Below are positions 34,190 to 44,553 of a stretch of 64,000 nt of DNA, in pieces (the first letter of the stretch is position 1; every line of letters starts with the position of its first letter). A program made the position numbers and the translations under genes. The notes below the pieces were generated by a model, which saw only the letters and a program-made list of their open reading frames with translations, searched no databases and was not told the origin of the DNA. This stretch comes from Clostridia bacterium (GTDB lineage: Bacteria > Bacillota > Clostridia > Christensenellales > Borkfalkiaceae), in the NCBI GenBank assembly GCA_900770945.1, contig CAAGME010000006.1, positions 1 to 64,000 on the forward strand, given 5' to 3'.

Positions 34190-34855
34190 ATGAAAAAACT
34201 ATTCAGATACTTAACTTGCATTACTCTTATCGTTTCGCTCTGCGCGCTGTTTGCTTCTTGCGACATGGGCGGCGACGATTCTTCGGCTCCTCAGGGCGGC
34301 GGTTACGAAACTTACGTTATGGAAGCGGAATATATAGACCTTACGGGCATACAGGGCGGCGGCGTTTCTTACGAAAAAAGCGGCGTAAACATGATTTACG
34401 GTCACGGCACCGACGCCGAAAAGGAGCTTGGTTGGAGCAACGGTTATTACGTTTACGCTACCGACGCGGACGGGCTTTCGTTAAAGTTCGTCTTTGACAG
34501 CGCGGCGGCAACGACGGGCGTTTCCTTAACGCTCAGGCTCGGCAACGAGAACGGCACTTTCGAATTCAACCCCGACAACCTCGTTTTAAAACTCAACGGC
34601 GAGGAAATCGATTATTCGCCGATAACGATAAAAGGTCCCGTTACGCTTGACAAGATGACTTTCAAGGATTACACCGTCGCGAACAACCTTTCACTCAAAA
34701 AAGGCGAAAACGAAATAAGCTTCACCGTCAAAAACTCGGGCGGCGGGTACACAACCGGTCCGCGCGTCGACTGCATTAAGTTGAAATCGAAGTCTAAGCT
34801 TGATTTCCACGCAAAGACGGGCAACATCGCGGAGAGAGACAACAGCGATATTTAA
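34190..34855 (+). CDS. Lipoprotein with CBM6/35-like domain
   Basis: This is a 221-residue lipoprotein with signal peptide and lipobox FASC (about 24), then a short flexible linker. The rest is one beta-sandwich: YVMEAEYIDLTGIQGGG, SNGYYVYATDADG, SLTLRLGNENG, NNLSLKKGENEISFTVKNSGGG and RVDCIKLKSKS, the pattern of CBM6/35 carbohydrate-binding modules (including the EAEY opening). It sits between two GH3 genes, with gaps of 16 and 3 bases, and likely binds the shared substrate at the cell surface. Confidence 0.82.
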   Translation: MKKLFRYLTCITLIVSLCALFASCDMGGDDSSAPQGGGYETYVMEAEYIDLTGIQGGGVSYEKSGVNMIYGHGTDAEKELGWSNGYYVYATDADGLSLKFVFDSAAATTGVSLTLRLGNENGTFEFNPDNLVLKLNGEEIDYSPITIKGPVTLDKMTFKDYTVANNLSLKKGENEISFTVKNSGGGYTTGPRVDCIKLKSKSKLDFHAKTGNIAERDNSDI

Positions 34856-34858
34856 CGT

Positions 34859-37768
34859 ATGAAAAAGAAACTTTCGAAAGCCGTAAAAATATGGCTTTGG
34901 GTGTCCGCGCCGCTTCTTAGCATAGTGCTGACGGCGAGCATACTTCTCGTCAACGTACCGTTTTTTAAAGGAACGATAGATTCCGTTTTCGGCAGCGGTT
35001 CGCAGACCTTAAAAGGCGACGCCTCGAAGTATATTTATTACGAAAAAGATTACGAAAACAAACAAAAAACGCTCGAAGCGGCAAACAAACTCAACGAAAA
35101 AATTTGCGAAGAGGGCTTTACCCTTTTAAAAAACGAGGATAAAGCTTTGCCGCTTAAAAAGGGCGCAAAGATCAGCGTTTTCGGCAACAATTCCGTCAAC
35201 CCCGTATACGGCGGCTCGGGTTCGAATGCGGGCGGCTCGCACGGCGGAGAGGCGGCTACGCTTTATTCGTCGCTTTCCGCCGCCGGCTTTACGGTCAACC
35301 CCGTGATGAAAGCCTTTTACGAAAATTCTTCGGTTACCCGCCCGGCAGCTCCCGGCATGGGCAGTATTCTGACGGGCTTTCCGATAGCCGAAGTTCCGCT
35401 TTCTTCCTACACTTCAACCGTTAAGAACAGTTATAAAGAGTATAACGACGCGGCGATTGTGTTTTTGTCGAGAATGGGCGGCGAGGGCTACGATTTGCCC
35501 CGCACTATGTTTTACGACGGCTCGAAGTACACTTCTTGGAGCGGTTCGACCGTTATTCCGGGCGCGAAAGCAAAAGACAGTCACTACCTCGAACTTGACT
35601 TAAACGAAACGGACATGATAGCGGAAGCGTGCAAAAACTTCGATAAAGTAATCGTCGTTTTAAACAGCTCGTCCGCAATGGAACTCGGATTTTTGACGGA
35701 CGGAAGCTTCCCAGAAACGCTTAAAGCCGCCGTTTGGGTGGGCAGTCCCGGAACATCGGGCTTGAACGCGCTCGGCAGAATTTTAAACGGCGAAGTCAAC
35801 CCGTCGGGCAGAACGGTGGACACTTACGCGCGCGACTTTACGCTCGACCCCACGTGGAACAACTTCGGCAACAACTTAAAACAAGACGGAAACAGATATA
35901 TCCGTGACGGCAAGGCGATAAACGCTTACTTCGTTAATTACGTCGAAGGCATTTACACGGGATATCGGTACTACGAAACGAGAGGCGCGGAAGAAGCCGC
36001 GGCGGGAAACGGCGAATGGTATAATAAAAACGTTGTTTTCCCGTTCGGTTACGGGCTTTCCTACACCGACTTCGAATGGACGGTTAAGCCTTTGAAAACG
36101 GAAACGACTTTTACGGGCGATGACGAACTCAAATTCGAAGTGACGGTTAAAAACACCGGCTCGGTAAAAGGAAAAGACGTTTTAGAGCTTTATTACACTT
36201 CGCCTTATACTAAGGGCGGAATAGAAAAATCCCACGTTGTTTTAGGCGATTTTATAAAGACAAAACTTCTTGAACCGGGAGAAAGTCAAACGTACACTCT
36301 TTCCGTTTCCGCTCGGGATATGGCTTCTTACGACTATTCCGACAAGAATAACAACGGGTTTAAGGGTTACGAACTCGAAAGCGGGAGTTATTCCGTAAAG
36401 ATTGCCAAAAACGCGCATGACGAGGGAACGGCGTTTACTTACACGCTTGAAAGCGGCGTGAAGTACAAAACCGACGAGGTCACGGGTACGACCGTGAAAA
36501 ACCTTTTCGACGACGTAAGCGGGCGCATTACAAAGTATTTTTCGCGCGCGGACTTTGAGGGAACGTTCCCGAAAAAGCTTACGGACGAAGATATGGTTGT
36601 CACAAAGGCTTTGACCGATACCTTTAACTACAAGCTTAACGATACTTCCGCCGACCCGTGGTATACTACCGAAAAGCCCGTCCAACAGGCGAAAAGCTTG
36701 GCGGAGAATCAAACGAAAATTAAGCTTTACGAACTTATAGGCAAGGATTTTGACGACCCTGAGTGGGACGAGCTTTTAGACCAACTCACGGTTGACGAAA
36801 TGGTAAGGCTCGTTTCAAGGGGTAATTATCATACCGAACAGCTTGAAAACATCTTAAAGCCCCGCACCATCGACGCCGACGGACCTATGGGGTTCAGCGT
36901 GTTTATGGGCGACCCGTCCGTTTACGACACTTGTTTTTATGCTTCCGAATGCGTTCTCGGCGCGACCTTTAACGTCGAAATCGCCAAGGAAACGGGAATA
37001 ATGATAGGCAACGAAAGCCTCGTCGGGTATGAAAACGGCGACGGCAGAACGTATTCGGGCTGGTATGCGCCGGCAATGAATATTCACCGTTCGCAGTTCG
37101 GCGGCAGAAACTTCGAGTACTATTCCGAAGACCCCGTTTTATCGGGCAAAATGGCAACGGGCGTTGTTAAAGGCGCAGCCGAAAAGGGCGTTTACGCCTA
37201 TTGCAAGCACTTTGCGCTAAACGACCAGGAAACCAACCGCGACACGACCGGGCTTGTAACCTGGGCGGACGAGCAGACCATGCGCGAAGTTTACTTTAAG
37301 CCTTTCGAAGAAGTCGTAAAGACAGGCAAAACCACGGCTATGATGTCGGCGTTCAACCGCATAGGCGGGACGTGGGCGGGCGGAAGCTATCCGCTTCTCA
37401 CTTCGCTTTTGCGTGAAGAATGGGGCTTTAAAGGCGTTGTAATAACCGATTATAACCTTACGCCGTATATGAACGTCGACCAGATGATTCGCGCCGGCGG
37501 CGACCTGAATTTAAGCGCGGGCAAAGATTTTAAGGACGTCGATTCCGCAGTTGCGGTTACTTCCTTGCGCCGCGCAAGCAAGAACGTTTTGTATGCCGTT
37601 GCGAACAGCAATGCTATGAACGGACTCGGAGAAGGTGTAAGAATAAGCTACAACAAAGCGGTGTGGGAGATAATCTTAATCGTTTGCGATTGCGTTTTGT
37701 TCCTCGCTCTCGCCGTGTGGGGGCTTGTCTCCTTCCGTGTGTTTTCAAAGGGCAAAAAAACCGCTTGA
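34859..37768 (+). CDS. Membrane-anchored GH3 glycosidase with reversed domain order
   Basis: This is a 969-residue enzyme. An uncleaved N-terminal membrane segment (about 12-33) and a C-terminal one (about 935-958) flank the extracellular GH3 unit. The order is sandwich first (EEGFTLLKNEDKALPLKKG; GGEGYDLPRTMF), FnIII (VFPFGYGLSYTDF ... SYDYSDKNNNGFKGYELE), then the TIM barrel (CKHFALNDQET; nucleophile D864 in VVITDYN). It begins 4 bases after the lipoprotein stop and is the last gene of the first island operon, before a terminator. Both ends in the membrane would hold the enzyme flat against the cell. Confidence 0.9.
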   Translation: MKKKLSKAVKIWLWVSAPLLSIVLTASILLVNVPFFKGTIDSVFGSGSQTLKGDASKYIYYEKDYENKQKTLEAANKLNEKICEEGFTLLKNEDKALPLKKGAKISVFGNNSVNPVYGGSGSNAGGSHGGEAATLYSSLSAAGFTVNPVMKAFYENSSVTRPAAPGMGSILTGFPIAEVPLSSYTSTVKNSYKEYNDAAIVFLSRMGGEGYDLPRTMFYDGSKYTSWSGSTVIPGAKAKDSHYLELDLNETDMIAEACKNFDKVIVVLNSSSAMELGFLTDGSFPETLKAAVWVGSPGTSGLNALGRILNGEVNPSGRTVDTYARDFTLDPTWNNFGNNLKQDGNRYIRDGKAINAYFVNYVEGIYTGYRYYETRGAEEAAAGNGEWYNKNVVFPFGYGLSYTDFEWTVKPLKTETTFTGDDELKFEVTVKNTGSVKGKDVLELYYTSPYTKGGIEKSHVVLGDFIKTKLLEPGESQTYTLSVSARDMASYDYSDKNNNGFKGYELESGSYSVKIAKNAHDEGTAFTYTLESGVKYKTDEVTGTTVKNLFDDVSGRITKYFSRADFEGTFPKKLTDEDMVVTKALTDTFNYKLNDTSADPWYTTEKPVQQAKSLAENQTKIKLYELIGKDFDDPEWDELLDQLTVDEMVRLVSRGNYHTEQLENILKPRTIDADGPMGFSVFMGDPSVYDTCFYASECVLGATFNVEIAKETGIMIGNESLVGYENGDGRTYSGWYAPAMNIHRSQFGGRNFEYYSEDPVLSGKMATGVVKGAAEKGVYAYCKHFALNDQETNRDTTGLVTWADEQTMREVYFKPFEEVVKTGKTTAMMSAFNRIGGTWAGGSYPLLTSLLREEWGFKGVVITDYNLTPYMNVDQMIRAGGDLNLSAGKDFKDVDSAVAVTSLRRASKNVLYAVANSNAMNGLGEGVRISYNKAVWEIILIVCDCVLFLALAVWGLVSFRVFSKGKKTA

Positions 37769-37805
37769 TTTGCGTTTAATCGACTTATAGCCTAACTTTT
37801 CACAT

Positions 37806-37843
37806 AAAAACCGTCTCAACCGTCAATGGTGGAGGCGGTTTTG
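37806..37843 (+). terminator. Terminator of the first island operon
   Basis: AAAACCGTCTC and GAGGCGGTTTT form the stem (one wobble), followed by a short T run within the arm. Confidence 0.7.
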
Positions 37844-37935
37844 CTAAAATGAAAAACTTTTTCTTAAAATCGCCGATAAAAAGCGTTGTTTTGATACACT
37901 CAAAAATAATCTTAAAACTATTTTTAAAAAGGGTA

Positions 37936-37964
37936 TTGACAATGGGGATAAGGTGTGTTAAGAT
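37936..37964 (+). promoter_or_regulatory. Promoter of the second island operon
   Basis: Perfect TTGACA (37936-37941), 17-bp spacer, TAAGAT (37959-37964). The GCAAGTTAT pairs seen at 23745 and 26153 are not present here, so this operon may be constitutive or controlled otherwise. Confidence 0.65.
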
Positions 37965-38415
37965 ATAAGAAGTTAAAATGTTTTTCCGCGAAAAAAAGCG
38001 GCGAAAATGTTTATAACTTTACAACAAAACATAGGATTTTTGTCCTCTCCTCCCGAAAAACAAGGGTTTAAACGAAAAATGTCGATAACCCGTAAAATCG
38101 GGGGGGGGGGCACTTCTTTGAGTAAAAAAAACGCCGTTGGCGATTATTAAAATTTTGTGTAAAAAACGAGATTTTGATAATGTGAAAAACGACAAACAAC
38201 GAAAAGGTCTTTCGTCGGAACGCTTAAAAAAGAAGTGTCGCAAGGGATTGCGTCGCTTTTTCAGAGCGTCGGGGAAAGCCTTTTTTTTGTTGTTGTCGGG
38301 TGAGAATTTATATTAAGTCGTAACGGAAATATTCCGCCGTTTCGCGCTTAAATAAATACGGCTTAACTTTGCCGCCGCTTCGTTAAGTCGGTTTTCAAAA
38401 CTCAAGGAGGTTAAT

Positions 38416-41400
38416 ATGAAAAAGAAAGGGATGAACAAGATTGTCAAAGTCGCTTTGAATTGTTTTTTCGCGGTACTTATATCCGTCGCCACGATAGTCG
38501 GCACTAATATAATGTACGTTTTCGAAAACCAAATCAACTCGCAGCTTTCTCCGGCGATAATCGACAGGGAGGAGCTTGAAGTTTCAAGCGGCAACGGGCA
38601 AAAACTGTCCGCAAGGATTGTGGAAGAGGGCGCAACGCTTTTACGCAACGAAGAAAACGTTCTTCCCCTCGACCGCGCAGCCGACAAGAAAGTCAACGTG
38701 TTCGGGTGGCGGTCCATCGACTGGATTTACGGTTCGGTCGGGCAGAACGCCTCGGGCGGCGTAGTTCCCGAAGACAACGATATAGAAAAGAACATCGACA
38801 TTTACAAAGCGTTGAACGATTACGGCGTGCAGTACAACGAAGGCTTGCGTCAGGTTTACTTCAAGTTTAAGCAACCGAACCTTCAAAGCGCGAACTTAAG
38901 GGCGGTGCATATCAGCGCAGACACGCCTCTTTGCGAACCGAGCATAGACGATAAAACTTATTATTCCGACGAGGTACTCGAAAACGCCAAAAACTATTCC
39001 GAAACGGCGATAGTCGTTATAGGACGTATGGCGGGCGAGGGAATGGAGTGTTACACCACTCAGCCTAAGCGCGGACCGACGGGCGTTTCCGATACGACGA
39101 GGCATTATCTCGAAATCTCTACCGAGGAAGAAAAGCTTTTGACTTACGTCGGCGCGAACTTCAAAAAGGTTATAGTTTTGCTGAACGTTTCAAACCCCTT
39201 CGAATGCGGATTTTTGGAAACCATTCCCGGGCTTGACGCGTGCATGTACTTAGGCTTTACGGGTACGCGCGCATTGTCATCTTTGCCGAAGCTTTTATAC
39301 GGCGAAGTTTCTCCTTCCGGGCATACCGTGGACACTTTCGCTTACGATATGTTCACTAACCCCGCAAACATCTGGTCGGCTCAAAGCTACTCCGATTGGG
39401 GTATGGGTTACGAAGATTACGTAGAGGGTATATACGTAGGCTACCGTTGGTACGAAACGGCGGACAGCGTAGGTTATTGGAAGGATTATAAGCGTTCCGT
39501 CCCTGCAGGCGAACTTACGGGATATAACGCAGTCGTTCAGTATCCGTTCGGTTACGGATTGAGCTATAACGAGTACGAATGGACGGTCGGCGACATATCG
39601 GTAGCTCCCGGCAGCGATATCGACGACAAAACGATAATAGAAATTCCCGTGACCGTCAAAAACAACGGCAAAGTGCCGGGCAGAGAGGTAATCGCGGCAT
39701 ACTTGACCGCGCCCTATACGGCTGGCGGAATAGAAAAGTCTTACGTTTCTCTCGTGGCGTTTACGAAAACGGAAGTCATCGAACCGGGTACTTCCACCGA
39801 GATAACGCTCACCGTGGACGCGGACGACTTCAAGTCTTACGATTGTTACGACAAAAACGGCAACGGCTTTAAGGGTTACGAACTTGAAAAAGGCGAGTAT
39901 TCCATAAAGCTAATGACCGATTCGCATAACGTAAAAAACGTAACTTACGGCGGTAAGGCGGGCGTTGCGGAATTCAAGTACAACGTCAAGGATACCGTTA
40001 AGATTGCAACCGATAAGGACACCGGCGCGGCGGTCGGCAACCTTTTCACCGGCGAGGACGCGATAGACAGCGTGCCTATCGATTCCGATTCAAAAGACGG
40101 CTCCTTTAAAGCCGATATCCCGTGGCTCACGAGAGGAGGTTTTTTAACCCTCGAAGAAATCACGGGAAAACACGTTCCGAGAAAAGCTAACCCCGACGCC
40201 ATAAAAGCGGCGGGCGGCGCGTACGGCTTAGATAAGGCGCAAGCATGGGACAACGCCACCGTTGACGCTTTCGGCGACCCCGTAAACCAAACGAAACCGA
40301 CCTGGGGCAAAAACAACGGTCTCAAAATTGCCGAAGGCAACACGATTACGGAATTCGGCGAAAAGCTCGGCGCGGATTACAACGCGCCCGAATGGCAGGA
40401 TTTACTCGACCAACTCACTATCGCGGACATAAAAACGCTTGTCAACCAATATTACGGCACGAAACCCGTCGCTTCCGTCGGCAAGCCGGAATTGACAGAT
40501 CTCGACGGTCCTTCTCAGATAGCGGGCTTTATTTCGAGACCCAAACACGGCACGGGTTATCCGACAATGGTAACCATAGCTTCCACCTGGAACCCGAAGC
40601 TTGCGTACGAGTTCGGCAAGTCCTACGGCGACGATATGAAGTCGCTCGGTATTTACGGAATCTGGGGCTGGGCGATAGACTCTCACCGCTCGGCGTTTTT
40701 CGGGCGTAACCACGAATCTCCGTCCGAGGACCCGACTCTTGCCGGAACGATTGTCGCAAACGCCTGCAAAGGGCTTAACACGAGGGGCAGATACGCCTTC
40801 ATCAAACACTTCGCGCTTTACGGCAGAGGCGGCAACAACAAATGGTGCAGCGAACAAGCGTTAAGAGAAATTCACCTTAAAGCTTTCAGAGAAGCGTTCG
40901 TGGACGGCGGCGCGCTCGGCGCAATGACGACTTATCAGGGTATCGGCGCGGAACACACCGAAACTTCCACCGCGCTCTTAACCGGCATTTTAAGAAAAGA
41001 ATGGAACTTTAAAGGCGCGATAACCACCGACTATATCGGGACCAACGCCTGGTGCGACGCAATACTCCGTGCGGGCGGAGACCTCGGCATGGGCGTTAAG
41101 CTCGACACGATTTCCGGAACGAATTATTCCGAGACTTCTACAAACCGCTTGCAGAACAGACTGCGCGAAGTCGGTCACGAAGTTTTGTACATGTGGCTGA
41201 GAGCCGATTATTACGAAAAGCAGTATCTTAAAAACCCCGACGCGGGCGATACGTACATTTCTTCTTCGTCCATTAACGCGTGGGTATGGTGGAAGCCGTT
41301 TATGACGTGCGTAGACGTGACCATAATCACCGGTTGCGCTCTGTGGATAATTCTTATCGTCGTCGGCGCGTACGTGCCGGACGGTAAAACCGCAGAACCG

Positions 41401-41430
41401 ATAAGCGAAGGCGAGAACGGAGGGAATTAA
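38416..41430 (+). CDS. Membrane-anchored GH3 glycosidase with reversed domain order (pair 1)
   Basis: This is a 1004-residue protein with membrane segments near the N-terminus (about 10-35) and C-terminus (about 960-985). The extracellular part is sandwich (VEEGATLLRNEENVLPL; AGEGMECYTTQ), FnIII (QYPFGYGLSYNEYEW ... FKSYDCYDKNGNGFKGYELE), then TIM barrel with nucleophile D872 in AITTDYIG. The usual KHF-N-E region reads IKHFALYGRGGNNKW, unlike the two GH3 proteins upstream, so substrate pocket details should differ. CAAGGAGG precedes the ATG. The next gene starts 2 bases after the stop and encodes an Ig/propeller membrane protein. Confidence 0.9.
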   Translation: MKKKGMNKIVKVALNCFFAVLISVATIVGTNIMYVFENQINSQLSPAIIDREELEVSSGNGQKLSARIVEEGATLLRNEENVLPLDRAADKKVNVFGWRSIDWIYGSVGQNASGGVVPEDNDIEKNIDIYKALNDYGVQYNEGLRQVYFKFKQPNLQSANLRAVHISADTPLCEPSIDDKTYYSDEVLENAKNYSETAIVVIGRMAGEGMECYTTQPKRGPTGVSDTTRHYLEISTEEEKLLTYVGANFKKVIVLLNVSNPFECGFLETIPGLDACMYLGFTGTRALSSLPKLLYGEVSPSGHTVDTFAYDMFTNPANIWSAQSYSDWGMGYEDYVEGIYVGYRWYETADSVGYWKDYKRSVPAGELTGYNAVVQYPFGYGLSYNEYEWTVGDISVAPGSDIDDKTIIEIPVTVKNNGKVPGREVIAAYLTAPYTAGGIEKSYVSLVAFTKTEVIEPGTSTEITLTVDADDFKSYDCYDKNGNGFKGYELEKGEYSIKLMTDSHNVKNVTYGGKAGVAEFKYNVKDTVKIATDKDTGAAVGNLFTGEDAIDSVPIDSDSKDGSFKADIPWLTRGGFLTLEEITGKHVPRKANPDAIKAAGGAYGLDKAQAWDNATVDAFGDPVNQTKPTWGKNNGLKIAEGNTITEFGEKLGADYNAPEWQDLLDQLTIADIKTLVNQYYGTKPVASVGKPELTDLDGPSQIAGFISRPKHGTGYPTMVTIASTWNPKLAYEFGKSYGDDMKSLGIYGIWGWAIDSHRSAFFGRNHESPSEDPTLAGTIVANACKGLNTRGRYAFIKHFALYGRGGNNKWCSEQALREIHLKAFREAFVDGGALGAMTTYQGIGAEHTETSTALLTGILRKEWNFKGAITTDYIGTNAWCDAILRAGGDLGMGVKLDTISGTNYSETSTNRLQNRLREVGHEVLYMWLRADYYEKQYLKNPDAGDTYISSSSINAWVWWKPFMTCVDVTIITGCALWIILIVVGAYVPDGKTAEPISEGENGGN

Positions 41431-41432
41431 AG

Positions 41433-44400
41433 ATGATGAAGTTTTTCACTAAAAAAATATTGAGTATAGTTTCTATCGCGCTTGCCGTAATCGTTGTCGG
41501 CGTAACCTGGGCTTCCGTAATGCTTTCGAGCAAAGCTAAATACAACGAATACTATAAACAGGCTGTTGCCGAAAGGGAACACAAAAAGCGTCTTAACTCT
41601 TTGCCGCTCGAATTAAAGGGCATTTCCGCAGAGCTTGCGGAGGGCAAGGAATACTTCACCGACGGGCTTGCTTCGCCTAAAAACGAGGACTTGGTCGTCA
41701 CCGCGCACTTTACCGAAAAGGGTAAGGATTTCGACAAATATCTCCGTTCGGACGCTTACGACATGACGGTCGCCGAGGATTTTGCCGAAAAAGGCGGGAA
41801 GATAGGTGTGTCCTACACGTTTATTCCGGAAAAGAAGAACGACACGGACCCCGACCCCGAACCCACGGTAAAAACCGCGGAAGTGGACGTAAAACTCACG
41901 AAAGTCGCGCTTAAAGAATTAAGGCTCGAAAAAACGCCTTACCGCATTTACTATTCCGACGCAATGAAGTTCGACACGGACGGAATGAGCTGCATAGCCG
42001 TCTACAACAACGGCAGAGAAGCTGTCGTCCCCGCGGATAAGCTCGCCGTCGAATCGAACGAAAACTTAAAAGCGGGCGCGGAAACGGCAACCGTTTCCTA
42101 CACTCTCGAAGACGTCAAAAAAACACTCGAAGTTCCCGTTACCGTAGTTAAGGCGGCGGATTATACCGACGGCGAAGTGCTTTCTATCGTCGCCGACGGC
42201 GAATCCGTTTCCGTTAAGGAAGGCGCGATGCTTTCTTCCGTAACCCTTCAAGTTCGCGCGACTTACGACAACGGCAACCGCCTGCTTTTAAAAGACGGCG
42301 ATTACACCGTTACGGGCAATACCGAAAAGGCTACTTTTGCCAATAACTGCGTCTTAACGTGTGCGCTCAAAGAAAACGCTTCCGTAGTCTGCAAAACCGC
42401 CGCCAAGGTAGTTTACGAAAAGGAAGCGGAAGAAACGACCGTCACCGGCGCGGAAATAGCCGAAGAAAACGGAGTGAAAGCCGTTAAGAACTTTGCGGAT
42501 AACGCACAATTGAGCTTCGACGTCAATTCCTCTTCGCTTGCGAAAGGCAAATTCACGGTCAGAATAAAGAACCTTGCGAGCGAGGAAGTAAACCTCGGCG
42601 ACGCTTTGTCGCTCACCGTCAACGGCGCAAGTTATTACGTTTCGAAAACGCTTAAAGCGGCGGGCGGCGCGGATTATGCGTACTATACGCTTCCCTCGAC
42701 CGTGCTTTATACGGGCAACAACGCGATAAGCCTTTCCGTTAAAGCCGGCGCAAAGATAGCCATCGACAAATTCTCGTACGAAACCCGTTACGAAGGCACT
42801 TTCTATTCGTCGGTCGGCGAGTATATAGCGAACAACGAAACGCCCAATCTTTCGGTGGCGAAAGCCGTGGAATGGAACAGCGTGCAAAAAGCGTACATGC
42901 ACGGTATCTGCTCGGACGAAAGGTATATCTACGGCGCATGCACGGGCTGGAGCGAAGGCAACCGCGCCATACTCGTTAAAAAGTACGACCCCGAAACGGG
43001 CAGCCTCATCGCATCCTCCGCGCCTACGGCGGCGGAATCGAGCGAAGCTTTTGCGGGCATTGCGTATATCGACGGCAAAGTCATAACCTTTATGAACGAC
43101 GGCACGAAGTATTGCATAGACTCCTCGCTTACGGGTAGCTGGGAAGAATACAAAGGTATTTCGTTCAAAGATTACGAAAACACGCCTATATACGACGCAG
43201 CGTACGTAGCGAAAAATCAGACTTACGTTTTGAGAACGGCAGCCGGGCAAGCCACGCTCTTTAATAAGGCCGGCGAAAAGAAAGGCGTTGTGTCGTTCGA
43301 TTCGGAATCCGGTTGTTTCCTTAAACGTATCTCGGTAAGCGGCGATTATATCTATGCGGTGTATTCCAACAACGGCAAATATCAGCCGATAGTAAGGGCT
43401 TACGATTACTCGGGCAAGCTCGTAAGACGCTTTGTCGTAAGCTACGACCTTACGGGCGTTCTCGGCACCGTTATAACAAACCCCGCGAACACCAACGTTC
43501 AGGGTATGGTAGTTATCAACGACTCCATATACTTCAGCGTTCTCAAATTCTCGGGAGCGAACGGCGGCGACCAGCACGCCATACTCAAAGCCGATTATCC
43601 CGAAATAACCGACAAGCTCGAAGTTAAGCTTTCTTACGGCGAATACGTCGAGGCGGTAAAGGCTGCCGGAAAAACGGGTTCGGCTAAGGCGACATGCGCG
43701 ACTACTTCGTTAGACGTGTTTGCTAAGAAGGTACCCGGATACTCAATGGGTATAGCAAGCGACGGAAAATATTTCTACCTTGCCACCAACGGCGGCGGAA
43801 ACACCACGGCAAATATGTATAAAGTCGACCCCGTGACCTACGAAGTCGTCGCAAAAACGATTACGTTTACGACAGGCACCGAGGACGCGGGCGATAACGC
43901 AAGGTTGTTCATTAAAGACGGCATTGTTTACTGCATACCGTCCGCCCAAAAACCCGACGTATTGTACGGCGTAAAACTCGACGAATTTGTCGGAACGGCG
44001 GTTAAGCCGACCGAATACAAATTCCCGCTTGACGGAGTAAGCACCGCTAAGTCTGTAGTGTACAACGAAAGCGCGGGTAGATATGCTTTCTGCGAATGGC
44101 AGACAGAGTCCAACGGCTGGGGAAGCGCGCTCAACATTTACGGCGCGGACGGCAAGGCGATAAAAACGAGCATTGCCTTAGGCTACACGGGAATGAAAGC
44201 TTCCGCCGTAACCGCGGACGACAAGTATATTTACGTCAGTTATTGCGTAAACAACCAGGCGGAAGTCCCCGTGGACGTGTTCGATTGGGACGGCAACAAA
44301 GTCGCGACTATGTCGTTTACGGGCGTATCGCTCGGCATGAACGGCGACAAACCGCACAACTTCAACGTTCAGGCAATCACCGTCATAAACGGCGATATTT

Positions 44401-44483
44401 ACGCAAGCGTCTGCACGTGGGATAGCGGAAAGAGTTATTACTACATCTTCAAAACAAACGTAGATATGTCGGTTTTCGACTAA
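41433..44483 (+). CDS. Membrane protein with Ig-like domains and C-terminal beta-propeller (pair 1)
   Basis: This is a 1016-residue protein with one N-terminal membrane anchor (about 8-30) and a large extracellular part. Residues about 50-330 hold Ig-like repeats of the Big_3 kind (LELKGISAELAEGKEYFTDG; YRIYYSDAMKFDTDGMSC; ADYTDGEVLSIVADGESV). About 330-460 is a beta-sandwich that may bind carbohydrate. About 475-1016 is a propeller of repeated blades (MHGICSDERYIYGACTG, FAGIAYIDGKVITFMNDG, YSMGIASDGKYFYLATNG). No hydrolase motif is visible. Its strict pairing with a GH3 gene, repeated at 44554/47688, suggests that it docks the enzyme or captures the substrate. Confidence 0.78.
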   Translation: MMKFFTKKILSIVSIALAVIVVGVTWASVMLSSKAKYNEYYKQAVAEREHKKRLNSLPLELKGISAELAEGKEYFTDGLASPKNEDLVVTAHFTEKGKDFDKYLRSDAYDMTVAEDFAEKGGKIGVSYTFIPEKKNDTDPDPEPTVKTAEVDVKLTKVALKELRLEKTPYRIYYSDAMKFDTDGMSCIAVYNNGREAVVPADKLAVESNENLKAGAETATVSYTLEDVKKTLEVPVTVVKAADYTDGEVLSIVADGESVSVKEGAMLSSVTLQVRATYDNGNRLLLKDGDYTVTGNTEKATFANNCVLTCALKENASVVCKTAAKVVYEKEAEETTVTGAEIAEENGVKAVKNFADNAQLSFDVNSSSLAKGKFTVRIKNLASEEVNLGDALSLTVNGASYYVSKTLKAAGGADYAYYTLPSTVLYTGNNAISLSVKAGAKIAIDKFSYETRYEGTFYSSVGEYIANNETPNLSVAKAVEWNSVQKAYMHGICSDERYIYGACTGWSEGNRAILVKKYDPETGSLIASSAPTAAESSEAFAGIAYIDGKVITFMNDGTKYCIDSSLTGSWEEYKGISFKDYENTPIYDAAYVAKNQTYVLRTAAGQATLFNKAGEKKGVVSFDSESGCFLKRISVSGDYIYAVYSNNGKYQPIVRAYDYSGKLVRRFVVSYDLTGVLGTVITNPANTNVQGMVVINDSIYFSVLKFSGANGGDQHAILKADYPEITDKLEVKLSYGEYVEAVKAAGKTGSAKATCATTSLDVFAKKVPGYSMGIASDGKYFYLATNGGGNTTANMYKVDPVTYEVVAKTITFTTGTEDAGDNARLFIKDGIVYCIPSAQKPDVLYGVKLDEFVGTAVKPTEYKFPLDGVSTAKSVVYNESAGRYAFCEWQTESNGWGSALNIYGADGKAIKTSIALGYTGMKASAVTADDKYIYVSYCVNNQAEVPVDVFDWDGNKVATMSFTGVSLGMNGDKPHNFNVQAITVINGDIYASVCTWDSGKSYYYIFKTNVDMSVFD

Positions 44484-44496
44484 AAACAAGCTTTGA

Positions 44497-44526
44497 CCCG
44501 AGGCGGAGGGGGACTTCCGCCTCGGG
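44497..44526 (+). repeat. GC-rich intra-operon hairpin, copy 1
   Basis: CCCGAGGCGGA (44497-44507) pairs perfectly with TCCGCCTCGGG (44516-44526). No T run follows. A near-identical hairpin follows the paralogous propeller gene at 50799-50829, so it is likely an RNA-processing or stability element, or a leaky terminator. Confidence 0.65.
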
Positions 44527-44553
44527 ATAAGATAAAAAACAGGGAGATTTTTC

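Larger units (their letters stand above)
37769..38415. other. 647-bp gap between the two island operons
   Basis: It contains AATCGACTTATAG (37778-37790), a terminator (37806-37843), a promoter (37936-37964) and a leader of about 440 bases before the next GH3 gene. The leader includes an uninterrupted run of 11 G (38100-38110) and a T-run near 38281-38288. No convincing gene: short frames lack ribosome sites. Confidence 0.7.
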
